Assembly (NCBI GenBank): GCA_012656075.1
Contig: JAAKBF010000208.1
Span: 310,001-374,000 of the forward strand
Length of the DNA: 64,000 nucleotides
Direction: 5' to 3'
Source: Phytophthora hibernalis
Taxonomy: Eukaryota; Oomycota; Peronosporomycetes; Peronosporales; Peronosporaceae
The notes beneath the pieces are model-generated. The model searched no databases, was not told the origin of the DNA, and saw nothing but the letters and a program-made list of their open reading frames with translations. A program made the position numbers and the translations under genes. Each line of letters starts with the position of its first letter. The first letter of the stretch is position 1. Positions 21,394 through 31,239 of this stretch are shown here, piece by piece.

Positions 21394-22543
21394 TTGGGAT
21401 GCCTAAGCTAGACCAGTGGGTACATCGCACTCAAGAGGATCAAGAGGTTATACCACCAAGGGGGTACACCGCCAAGTGGATACATCGCCAAGTGGATACA
21501 TCGCACTCAACATCGAACGGATTTAAACGGGGATCCCACTTAGCTGGACTAAGCGAAGGACGGACTCGGTGATGGACGGACTCGGCGATAACCGACTCAG
21601 CGAAAGTTGTACTCAGCGAAAGTCGACTTGGTGAGAATATGCCTCGAGGGAGATATACTAACGGGGGGATAAATCAGAATCTGAGCGAAGAGTCACCGGG
21701 AGGTTTGATGACCCTACACTATGGACGCCTAAGCTGGACTCAGCGAAGGACGGACTCAGCGATGGACGGACTTGGCGATAATCGACTCGGCGAAAGTCGA
21801 CTTGGCGAGAATATGCCTGAAGGGATAAATCATGATCTGGGCGACGAGTCGCCGTAAGGTAAGAAACAGCTCGACATCAAGGGACGGAGCTGAGCGAAGA
21901 GTCGCAGGGAGATCTGTAACGACTCCATTTCATTAGATATTTGTATAAGACCGATAGAAGAACATAGGGAAGAGCCCGAATGGACTCTCCAAAGACATAG
22001 AGATAACAATCAGAGCAGAATCTTCTAAGTCCAAGAACAGCGTACACTTTTCCGGTAAGTCCCTGCGTGGGCTGGATTATGTCTGCCGTCGTTCCCCGAG
22101 AGGCATAGCTTGTAGGGGAGCCGTCTGGTAGCGCCAAGAGATCAAGGTCGGCCCGGGGTGGGCACTTCTCGCTACCAAGCGAAGACAAGTCTCGTCGATT
22201 CGACGAGCCGGTGGGTCTGCACAACCCAGGACACCGTAACCTCCTAGCCGGGTGTAATTTACGGTCCATGTCACCTGGAAAAGCGCTCGCGCGCTGCCGT
22301 ACATCCTTTGGTGGAGGGCACAGGGATTTGCACGCAGACCGCCCCGCTCAGGCGAGTCTCTGGAGAGTTTGGAGCTTGGTACTTGTCGGGAACAACACTC
22401 AACTGAACCCCGGCTGGGGCGAACCGCAAAGGAACCGACAGGAACCCTGCGCAAGCCCAACATCGCCGACCTGACTCGGCGAATTGTTGTGCTGTTGCGT
22501 GGAAGCCGAACTAACGACGTTTTCTGTGAATCACAACACCACA
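21355..22543 (+). repeat. Right (3') LTR of C1 (1189 bp)
   Basis: Starts TGTGGTGTAGGG, ends AACACCACA and is preceded by GGGGCAGT. It is 261 bp longer than the left LTR. The extra length comes from a new stretch with a tandem GCCAAGTGGATACATC motif (about 21420-21540) and a second copy of the GACTCAGCGA-rich segment (compare 21545-21690 with 21725-21860). From about 21880 it is almost identical to the left LTR. Confidence 0.87.
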
Positions 22544-22703
22544 CTCCGCTTCTGCATGCAAATCGTCTCCCTCTGTTACTAGCAGCTAAAACGATTACGT
22601 TGGTCATTTCGTCCCCACCATCGTCTTCCTCGTCTTCTCTGCTGGGCTGCTCTCCTCTATCAGCCCGCTCGTCGTCGCTGCTCATGAGAGGCTCAGGGTC
22701 CAT
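22544..22703 (-). pseudogene. N-terminal fragment of an unidentified acidic ORF, cut by C1
   Basis: On the minus strand an ATG at 22703 opens an acidic start (MDPEPLMSSDDERADRGEQP, then a run of Glu and Asp) that continues to a basic patch (NRGRRFACRSG). At 22543 it enters the C1 LTR, so only about 53 codons are native. The remainder of this gene is not on the other side of C1. It may be a host gene or another transposon gene; I cannot tell. Confidence 0.45.
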
Positions 22704-23511
22704 CTTTCAAAATGACGTCAATGGGCCACAAACAATTTCACACATTAATGTGTACATTCACACAAATTCGCAGTTGAAATGTGCAAAACACGGTACTATC
22801 GATTCGCAAAACACGTTTGGTTTTGCGTACGCATTGCTGCAATACCACACCAAATATTACACAGGAATGCGTACGGTAACCCCAATCGGCAAACTCAATT
22901 CTCAAAATGCGGTAGGAGACCGTACCGAAATACGCTTGATTTGGCCGCCTGGATCGCACGCATGCTGTCCGGCTCGCGCAGCGCCCTGTCTGTCAGCGGG
23001 GGCCATAAATGGGGAGGAGATGCCGCCTTAAGCATCTTCTACGTAAACACAAATAAAAGTCTGTGTTATTCTGGCCTGGTAAGGCATTCGTTATATTTTC
23101 TCCGTGACATCATGGGCATTCATTATCCGCCACCACCCCAATCTTGGGCGCCACCCCCCGGCCAATTTACATTTGGCTTTTGTATGGGCAAACACAGGCT
23201 GTGATCTTGAGCTCCTAACTGCTGGGGTTGCAACGGAGGTGAGCGTGTGTGAGCGCACATAGCCATAGCCAACCCGCGAGGATTTTGCAGAGTCCCTGCA
23301 GAGGCAATAGCCCAGATGATATCACCAGGGTCTCTGCAATCATCAAAAACCTGGGTGAACTAATACTGCAAACCTTGGAAAAATCCCTGGTGAGCTCACC
23401 TGAGGGACGTTCTTAACAGAGGTGAAATTGTAGAATATTCTACCAAGGTCCAGATGTGCTAGAGACACGCAGATACTACCGTACTACAATTCCACCTCGC
23501 TGATGGGAATC
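22704..23511. other. Spacer between C1/acidic ORF and D1
   Basis: No supported gene. 22704-22930 is AT-rich and could be upstream of the minus-strand acidic ORF. 23200-23511 contains an imperfect inverted repeat (GAGGTGAAATTGTAG at 23419-23433 against CTACAATTCCACCTC at 23484-23498). Nothing else was recognised. Confidence 0.4.
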
Positions 23512-24385
23512 TGTGGTGTTGGGTTTTGGGGCGCTCGGTCGCCAGTCGGCAAGGTTGCCCTTGCTAAAGGAAAGTGACCGGCGTGCCCTGATTGGCAGAT
23601 TAGATTCCCGCGCCACAGTGACCACGATAGGTTAGTGATCGAGGCCTCGGTCGGGTATAATAAATTCCCGGCCGAGGGTACGAACCCTCGTTTGTACCCA
23701 TTTCAGTTTCGTACCCTCGGTCTTATAGAGCCGGGTACAGGATCACATACTGGGATCTGTTCACACTGGATATTTGTATTTACATATAGGACTAGCTATA
23801 TGATTGACTACAGAGGCTCTCAGAGCCATAGATCGACAGAAATAAATCAGCAGTCTTCCCCCAAGTCACCAAGGATCAAGTCCGTCTTCGGTAAGTCTAG
23901 CTAGCTTATCTTAGGGTCGGGATACGCTCGGCTTGTAAGATGCTGGTCAGCGAGCCCAAGGTACATTGAACCGAGGGTTTGTTTAAATTAGAGTGGCCGA
24001 GTGTTGGGAGCGACGAGAAGCGTCGTTCACCATATATTATAGTGGAACCGAGTGTTCCATACACATTTTACTACCCGCCGAGGCTTTACCTCGGCAAACC
24101 CGTATTAGGCTTGACAGCCGGTACTCTTCCTTCTGAGGGACTGCAGGGGTTCGCGCGAAAGCGCTATATTGCATACTAGCCCTCGCTCGTGGCTAGTGGT
24201 GCAGGTTATTGGGTTGGCCTAATACAACCTAGGTGTACAGAGGGTTCACATCCAACCCGGCGTAAGGGATCGTTCCTGGTCTTGAGGTCTGATCCAACGC
24301 TCGTTGACCTGAAAAGGGCAACGAGTGTTGTTGGTGGGGCTCATACCATTTGGTAGTGATAATTTCTGCGTGATCCTACACGACA
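23512..24385 (+). repeat. 5' LTR of D1 (874 bp)
   Basis: Starts TGTGGTGTTGGG and ends CCTACACGACA. It contains many ACCGAGG/CCTCGGT words and a TATA-like element at 23656. Just downstream is a perfect 13-bp inverted repeat (23672-23684 with 23708-23720). The 3' end is followed by AC and the primer-binding site. Confidence 0.88.
23656..23664 (+). promoter_or_regulatory. Candidate TATA box of the D LTR
   Basis: TATAATAAA, conserved at the same place in the LTRs at 33425-33433 and, on the minus strand, 44562-44570. The hairpin-forming repeat starts 8 bases downstream. Promoter function is inferred from position and conservation only. Confidence 0.4.
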
Positions 24386-24387
24386 AC

Positions 24388-24406
24388 TGGTGCCGCGACC
24401 CGGGAT
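24388..24406 (+). other. tRNA primer-binding site (D1)
   Basis: TGGTGCCGCGACCCGGGAT, two bases after the LTR end, identical to the site of C1. Confidence 0.88.
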
Positions 24407-24495
24407 TGGTAGTGACGTTCTGTGTGTCTTGGTTGTATATAGGTTCTTACCCTAACGAGCACTCGAGAGAAGACAATAGAAGAAGAAGAGAGAAG

Positions 24496-26890
24496 ATGGC
24501 GAGAGGAGCGAAGTCAGCGGTAACAGAAACGCCGATGAAGTCGAGCGGAGGGCGTACCGAGGGTTCGGTGCGGTCCAGTTCAACACTTGCGATCCCAAGT
24601 ACTATGGAGTCGATCAACGAGCGTTCGGACAGCTTCGATGAGCGGATGGACTACTCTGAAGCCAAAGAAGATGACGAAGACGAATACCTGGAAGAAACGA
24701 CAGCGATGTCCGAGGTTTCGGAAGCCGCTTCCGTCTCAGCAGGACGTAGCGGAGGGTGAGGTGGCTCGCGCGAAACCTCACCGAGGAGTTGGACATAGTG
24801 GCTGGTCCTGAACCAGCTCACGAGGACAACGAAGATGGACTCGGCGATCCCCGATCGCTGACGATGACCGAGGACGCGAGTTCTCGGTCGACCGGCAGTC
24901 GACCCCCAGTTAATGGGGACACTCCGACTGCCAACAAGGTTCTGGGGACATGCATGGAGGTGATGATGACAAAGAGCAAGTGGATTCGGGCCTTTGCGCC
25001 AAAGTCAATTCGACAAGCCGTGTGGATGGAACTCGGGCAGAATTAGTTGTCCCAGTGGAATCGTGGAGCATCCAACAGGTGGCCGAGGACACGGTACAAC
25101 TGTTCCGCGCTATGGGCTGTGAACCTCAAGCACTCCCCACCGAGGCCGACCTTCAAGGTTGGTCGATAGAAGACGCCGCTCTGTCTTTGCGCAAATGGAA
25201 ACAGAAGCTTCGGACGGTTTTCGGAGTGCCTGAGCCGGGCTCCAACCGTCGGACGAGCCTCTCACGCACGACCGAGGGAACGGATCCATCGAGGGTCCCG
25301 CTACCGACAACTCCTGGGCGACATCCAGAGAAGTCGGTCGGGACGGGTGTGGTCTCAGCGATAGGGACCGCTTCTGCGTAATTTCAAGATTCGCACATGG
25401 TAACGCCTGGGTCAGCGGACCGTTCCGAGCGATTGGCAAAGGGCCCCGAGGGTACGCGGACCGCTCCGACGGCGGGCCGAAGTGTAGGTCGGATGATGAA
25501 CCGACGCTTCGATACGCACGACGACTCCTTGGATGATGATTCGTTCGACGTCGAAGACCAAGGGGGTGACGTGACGGGAGAATGGGCACGTCAAATCCGT
25601 GAGCTCAGCTCGATGGAGAACGAAAGTTCCACACCGAGGCTTGAAACCGCCACGCACCTCCCGTTGGGTAACATCAAACCGTATCTCGGCCTCCGCGACA
25701 AGAGCGAGAACTCAATGCAATGGCTCCGAGCCTTCATCTACGAGATGAAGGGAACGCACACACCACCGAACGAATGTGTATGGCGTTCGAGCTGAGTCTC
25801 CAAGATGGTGCCCTGCATTGGTACCGACAACTCCCTCGGAAGACGAGGCGAACATGGAAATTGTTGAGTGATGCGTTCATCAAGTACTACTGTTCCCGAT
25901 TTAATCAATCGGCGAAAGCACGGTACTACTCGGCGAGGCGTGAAGAGAAGGAGCATGTTTGCGACTATTTGAACCGGCTCAATGGCTACGCCAGGAATGC
26001 CGGGGTACAATTTGAGCATGGCGGTCGTGAGGCCAAGGATCATGTTGAACACTTTCTCGATACGTGCGAAGACCGAGCCTTGGAAGAACGTCTGTGTCAC
26101 GTGCGAGTCAAGAATATTCACGACCTGGAAACAATATCCTCCGTCGCCGCGAGCGGAAAAAGACGCGCGTCCTCGGTGCGACGCCCCAAGGGCCAGGATG
26201 ATAGTCGTCACCGTGACGACGGACGCTCCGAGGATTCGCGGAACTCCTGCTGGCGTGACCGAGATGATGGGCGTCGTCGGGAAGACCGGTATCGGGATGA
26301 CAACCGACGTCGAGATGATCATCTATACCGACCGAGGGTTACTCTAGCTGAAGTACTGACAGATATGGTCGCTGCGTTAAGGTGGACGGCTCAGTCGACC
26401 TGCGAGGGGAACCTGCAGAGGCATCGAGTGGAGGTTATGATGATACCGAGGGTTACGACCCGGAGTACTACCCTAGCAGAGGCGACCGAGGCTCTGACAG
26501 GTACTCGGACGACGAATATGCATCGAACGAAGTTCGCGGTCATGTGCCTGCCGCAAACGATTCAGAGCGTCGTCATGCCGGCGAGGAACGTTCGCTCGGG
26601 CTGACAATCGCCAGCCGAGGGTTGGGAATAACCAATACTCGCACGACCGAGACAACCGAGGCCTCGGCGGACGTGATGGTCACCGACCATATGGCCCGTG
26701 TGCTGCCTGTGGTGGACTCACACACTCTGCACACTATTGTTTCAAGAGGTGCAAGATGTGTAAGCAAGTCCACGATGCGGGAAGATGCGAAGCATTCAAC
26801 GATCTAGCGTCTCTTCTGAAGGCGAAGGTGGAGAAGAAAGACCCCTCGCCAGAACTTCAAGAATTGGTTTATGGGAGTCAATTAAACTAG
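24496..26890 (+). pseudogene. Gag (D1)
   Basis: An ATG at 24496 begins MARGAKSAVTETPMKSSGG. The reading frame changes near 24756, 24960, 25045 and 25750. Readable parts: RAMGCEPQALPTEADLQGW (about 25115), capsid core (LHWYRQLPRKTRRTWKLL, ARYYSARREEKEHVC, from 25810), an Arg/Asp-rich linker, and an intact zinc knuckle CAACGGLTHSAHYC followed by CKMCKQVHDAGRC (about 26695-26790, in a frame other than the capsid). The gag ends at about 26890. It is closely related to the gag of E but has different frameshifts. Confidence 0.82.
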
Positions 26891-27441
26891 GCAGCCCTCC
26901 AACTGAAACTGGGTTAGTCCCAATCGGGCTACCACAGTTAGCCGAACCTGCGCTGAACGCCGACTATTTGTTTGCGTTCACGGGTTCGTGCAAACGGCCT
27001 GATGACTTAAATATGGATTATGTGAAATCGACGGAAAATGGAGAAGAGAGAGGCGCAAGCCTTGGTGAGAAGTGAAGTCAATGTGAAATGTGAAGAGGAA
27101 GCTACTGGTACGGTTACCGAGGCTTCAATCGCGAGTATGGCTGTGACTGAGCACGAGCCCCGAAATCTTGGCCAGGCAATCAAGTTGTTGTCTGGTGAGA
27201 GGATGGGGTGGTGGTCGGCCCAACGCTACGATAAGAGGAAGCGATTGCCTGCCACGGTAAACGGGGCAGTGGATGACGCGAGGACGAGGATTCTGCTCTA
27301 CACTGGAGCGAATGTGAGCGTGATATCGGCTTCTTATGCGAAGAGACTACACGTACAGGAGGTTTCAGACCACGGTCGTAGTCTGGAGGTTAGAGGAATC
27401 AATCCAGGGGTGATGGAGACGCGCCGCCGAGCACTCGTTAA
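26891..27441 (+). pseudogene. Aspartic protease, first half (D1), interrupted by piggyBac-like DNA
   Basis: Leader (LPQLAEPALNADYLFAF) then a segment with LLSGERMGWW and the active-site region LLYTGANVSVISASYAKR at about 27295-27350. The retropepsin Asp is replaced by Tyr (YTGA instead of DTGA), a lesion shared with E. The frame ends a few codons into the passenger: bases up to the TTAA at 27438-27441 are native, and the protease resumes at 29200 with KITLGWERVYEF, exactly in frame if the passenger and one TTAA are removed. Confidence 0.83.
27438..27441. repeat. TTAA target duplication, left (D1 passenger)
   Basis: TTAA pairing with 29196-29199. Keeping one copy restores the host protease frame (Ala-Leu-Val-Lys-Ile-Thr). 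Confidence 0.85.
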
Positions 27442-27674
27442 CTTACCCACACTCACCGGGTGTATATAACAACATGTTATGAAAAAGAACATGGTGGCGT
27501 TTTATGCGTGAAATGCACAGGTCTAGGTCAAATTATTTGCAAAAACGAGCACGTGAATTACAAAAACCAGCGCGGGAATTACAAAAAGGTCTCAGGTCCA
27601 TTGCTAAGTACGAACAAATTGATGGTGTGGATTCCCCCTCATTCATTTGTGAAAAAGAAAGAAACAGCAGAACA

Positions 27675-28013
27675 TGATGACGCGGTGTGAGACGCGTGAG
27701 GAGAGACGCATTCCTCGAGCTTCTGGATGGGTGGAGTCCGGTCGATCGACACCGGCTCGCTGAAGAGCATCGTGCGTATCTGGATGGAGAGAGGGACGAG
27801 GACGCAGACTTCGGAAACGAAGCGCTGATTGACCTAGCAGCAGCCGTGCCGACAAAACCAGCCGTGCGTTCAGCACGCGCAGCTCCTCCTCGGCTGCCTA
27901 CAGGTAATGATGCGTCGTATATTGCTGCCGCAAAACGTCGCATGGCCGCTAAAAAGAAAGAGGATGTTTCTTGCAGAATTACAATCGCAGCTTCTGCGAG
28001 TCACTGGGCCTGA
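27675..28013 (+). pseudogene. N-terminal ORF of the piggyBac-like element
   Basis: Reading from about 27675 gives an acidic, Ala-rich protein of some 110 residues (RDAFLELLDGWSPVDRHRL, later KRRMAAKKKEDVS). The end near 28013 could be an exon end: GGTATCTACG at 28025 and TTTACAG at 28093-28099 would make a short intron leading into the C-terminal ORF. It is assigned to the piggyBac-like element by position inside the TTAA-bounded insert, not by a recognised domain. The E copy (about 52779-53120) encodes the same protein. Confidence 0.5.
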
Positions 28014-28099
28014 TTTTTCGACGAGGTATCTACGACGTGTTTGATGCGGAACATGTTGTACATGTTGTATATTGGCTAACATGGTTTACTTGTTTACAG

Positions 28100-28813
28100 C
28101 AATTTGATCCAGGCCAACCTGACCCAAGTTCGCGCGCAAGTTCCACTCGTCATAAGCTGATCGAATTTCCAGAGTGGGTGCAGATTCGTGAGGGCGTGCT
28201 CAAGCGCCCACAGCATCAATGCAAATGCAAAGTATGCTCGATTAGAAAGCGGAAGGTGGGTGAGCGTCGCGCTACTAGATTATACTGTGAAGCATGCAGT
28301 GATGGGAGAAACGGTAAGTGTATATGGCGGTAATCTGTATAGGTTCGTACTGATCGAGTGTTGAGTGTTTGCTCTTGTATCTATCTCTGCGATCGAATTC
28401 GGCCACAGCACTATACAAATTACAACATGACTTGTGACCAAATTTGGCACGAGAAGTGGAAGAACGGAGAGGAGCGCCCACCACCTCGCGCCGGCCGCGA
28501 CATCCAAATGCGCGCCATTGGCAGAAGACGTATCCACATAAATGACGAGAATGACAGCGAAGACGACGAGAAGGAGTCGATGGAAGAGGATCAAGAGAGG
28601 GATCGAGGAGAAGAGGAGCAGCAGGAGGCCGAAGCACAGCGTGAGCACGCTGTGGGGGTGGAAGAGCAGCCGGGGCAGCAACAGGAGGATGAAGAAGGGC
28701 AGCAGGAAGATGCCGAGGGGCCGAAGGAAGCAGAGCGACATGAGCAGGAGCAGGAAAACGCCCCTGAACAGGAGAAAGTGGGAAATGATGGCAAGAAGAA
28801 AGCCGGAAAGTAG
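28100..28813 (+). pseudogene. piggyBac-type C-terminal zinc domain plus acidic tail
   Basis: The segment reads ASSTRHKLIEFPEWVQIREG, then Cys/His-rich sequence CKCKVCSIRKRKVGE, YCEACSDG and, after a break with a GTAAGT at about 28315, YLCDRIRPQHY and CDQIWHEKWKNGEERPPP. This Cys/His pattern resembles the C-terminal domain of piggyBac transposases. The tail (28540-28813) is a long Glu/Gln-rich stretch (EEQPGQQQEDEEGQQED). In the E copy one G is missing from a G run at about 28655, shifting the tail. The catalytic DDE domain is absent. Confidence 0.66.
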
Positions 28814-29195
28814 GGTGGTGAGATGCCCACGATTGCTGGGTTTTTAGCGTTTATGTGTTCAATGAATGATTACTTGATGCATAGACCCACGAAATTGCTT
28901 GTAAGCAATGGAAACTCGTGTCATAGACTAGCAAAGAGCTTCCTCTTTGTTCAATCTCGATATAAAGGACAGCTTACATGTTGTATATCCATCCTGTTAA
29001 ACAATTATAGTCTCAGCGTCGGTGTGTTTGCCAACATGTCGGTCCATGACACTGCGCCATCTTCCCGGTGCTCATAACAAAGCGTCGTACTTACCGCACG
29101 CTATGCAAAGGCCAAGTAAGCCTATGATTAACGTGTAGTATATAGCTTTAACATGTAGTATATTGGACCCCAAATTCGCCGCGAGTGCGGGTGGG

Positions 29196-29199
29196 TTAA
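29196..29199. repeat. TTAA target duplication, right (D1 passenger)
   Basis: Second TTAA of the piggyBac-like insertion; see 27438-27441. Confidence 0.85.
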
Positions 29200-31225
29200 G
29201 ATCACCCTCGGGTGGGAGCGAGTGTATGAATTCGAGTTGTGGATTATGGATCATAGCGCCGGAGTCGATGTAGTCCTCGGAACGGACTGCATGATACCAG
29301 CCGGAGTGCGGTTAGACCAGTTCCATGGTACGGCCCGGTTGTTATGGTTCCCTGGTGAAATCCCAGAATGAGAATGATGCTCCGGTATACGGTCTGCAAG
29401 TGGCCGGTGGCCCGACCGAGGATTTGTCAGTCACCGGACGAGAGTGGCACGAGTTCAAGTTACCTCGACGACGTCCACCTCTGAACACTGGATTCACCGG
29501 ATTGGGAATCTCGTCCCGACAGTGACGAGGTTTCAGCTAGGACAACCAGCGATTATCCGGCTGACTAATGTGTCACTGAGAGTTGCTCACTGTACAAACC
29601 ACGAATCGGTGGTATTATGGGTACCACGTGGTGATCTCCCGCAAGGGTGTGGCTACACCCGGCTACGATCGGCGAAGTACGACGAATGGCAAGTGCTGGC
29701 GTACGCCGAGTATCGGGATGACACGTTGCTGAAGCGTGAAAGCAAACTGTACGAGCAGTGGTTAGCCAGTCAACCACCAGCAGTCGAGCGGCGGGAATAT
29801 CCGACGCCTCGGAAGATTCTTTCCCGACCGATAACGCACCAAGATGGGCAGCGGGTGGATCGTCTACAGAGCGGTGAAGAGTGCCACGCACAGCCGACTG
29901 GGTGCGATCACTCGACAGTAACCGTTACTCTGGCAACCTCGGACATAATGGGTATGGATGTTGAAACCGAGGAATGTGAGGATTCAACCACGTCCGAATC
30001 CTCGGTCAGGGGTGACAGTGAGGTAATTACCGGCGAGGCACCGGAATCCGTGGTCACCGAAGATTCGGAGGCACGCCTGGAGTCGGTGTTTGTAGCGCTT
30101 ATGACTGGCGTTTCCGCTGGCGTCGCTGTCGACATCGACGATGATCCTGGTGGTATGACCGAGCATGTGGCAAATGAAATGGAGTTGACCGATTACGCAC
30201 ATGAGTTGGCATTCCTCCCAGACCTGACCGAAGCCTCGGAGACGGTTTTGGATTACACAGGACCCAACGTAGCGAACCCGAAGACCACGTCCGAGCAACA
30301 ACGAGCATTGATCAACGTGTTACAGAAGCATGAGCAGATCATGATTTCGAGCGGAAACGCTTTGCCACCGCCTGACTATGGCGTGGTATGCGATATCGAT
30401 GTACAGGGCACCCTCCGATAAAACAGAGGGCTCGGCGTACACCGCTGAAACACCTGAAGAAGTTATACGAGTTAATGAAAGGCTTGTTGAAAGCTCGGTT
30501 GGTGGCGTTCTCGGACAGCCCTTGGGCATCCCCGATTGTGATCGTGCTGAAGAAGAACGGCGTTGATATTCGCCTGTGCATTGATTACAAGATGGTGAAT
30601 GCGATCATGGAGTATTCTATGCCGCTGGTCGATGATTTGTAAACAGACCTAGAAGCCTACCTGTGGTTCTGCTCTTTGGATGCAGCTAGCGGATTTTGGG
30701 CAATAATGATGACGATGAGAGCTCGGAAAATCTCGGCCTTCGTGTGTGCACTCGGCCACTTCGAGTGGTTGCGTATGCCGTTTGGCCTGAAGAGCGCACC
30801 GATGATATACCAACGAATGATCGACAATGCTCTATGGGGGTTCGTTCGGCCCAAGGGCGGTTGGAAACAGTCCTCTTAGTGGATGCGATCCGCTGAGGCA
30901 GCCGCTGAAGCTGTAAGAACAGGGTGACCGACGGTTCTGCACAACTGTCCGAGGTTTCGACAGCTTTTCCGACCAAGTTTGAGGCTGACCGCGAATCCTC
31001 GGTGACGCTCGACGCGGTGAAACCCAACTGGTGAACAGCCCTGTAGCGGATATGTTCTCCACAGGAGAAACAGATGAGTCCTCGTTGGTACCAGTGTTTC
31101 GATCGGCGGTCGCTCGTGGACGATATTTGTTTCGGCTATAAGACGTTTGACTCTTGTCTCGCCACCCTAGACCGCCTGCTCCAACGGTTTGGTGAGTGTC
31201 GAATAAGTGTGAGTTTCACTGCGGG
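29200..31225 (+). pseudogene. Protease second half, spacer and truncated reverse transcriptase (D1)
   Basis: Resumes the protease (KITLGWERVYEFELWIMDH, VVLGTDCMIPAG). The spacer frame 29444-30421 (325 codons) is intact and identical in E; it ends in a frameshift at about 30405, also shared with E. The RT (30388 on) has PWASPIVIVLKKNGVDIRL, then a 9-bp deletion and a TAA at 30640 that E lacks, then WLRMPFGLKSAPMIYQRM and the catalytic box RSLVDDICFG near 31115. Sequence stops matching after CRISVSFT at about 31220, where a deletion joins the antisense ORF region. Confidence 0.83.
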
Positions 31226-31239
31226 TGGGATGACTATCA

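Larger units (their letters stand above)
10597..22543 (+). mobile_element. Ty3/Gypsy element C1, dual RNase H, complete LTR to LTR
   Basis: About 11.9 kb with two LTRs, primer-binding site, gag, protease, RT-RNase H, second RNase H, integrase with chromodomain, an antisense ORF between pol and the 3' LTR, and a purine-rich GGGGCAGT just before the 3' LTR. Many stops and frameshifts make it defective. Bases outside the two LTRs do not form a target duplication, and the left flank is the 3' end of another family C copy, so the left LTR is shared (C0-LTR-C1-LTR). The whole element is saturated with the word ACTC(A/G)GCGA and its complement. Confidence 0.9.
27442..29195 (+). mobile_element. piggyBac-like element, internally deleted (copy 1, 1754 bp)
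   Basis: Flanked by TTAA at 27438-27441 and 29196-29199, the hallmark piggyBac target duplication. The ends are imperfect inverted repeats: CTTACCCACACTCACC at the left and, reversed, CCCACCCGCACTCGCG at the right. Inside are a short N-terminal-like ORF and a C-terminal zinc-binding domain of piggyBac type, but no room for the DDE catalytic domain. It is a non-autonomous derivative. A copy of the same length occupies the same site in E. Confidence 0.85.

Noticed and set aside
10592..22548. Target-site duplication around C1
   Set aside because: Bases before 10597 (GCAGT) belong to another C copy and do not match those after 22543 (CTCCG).
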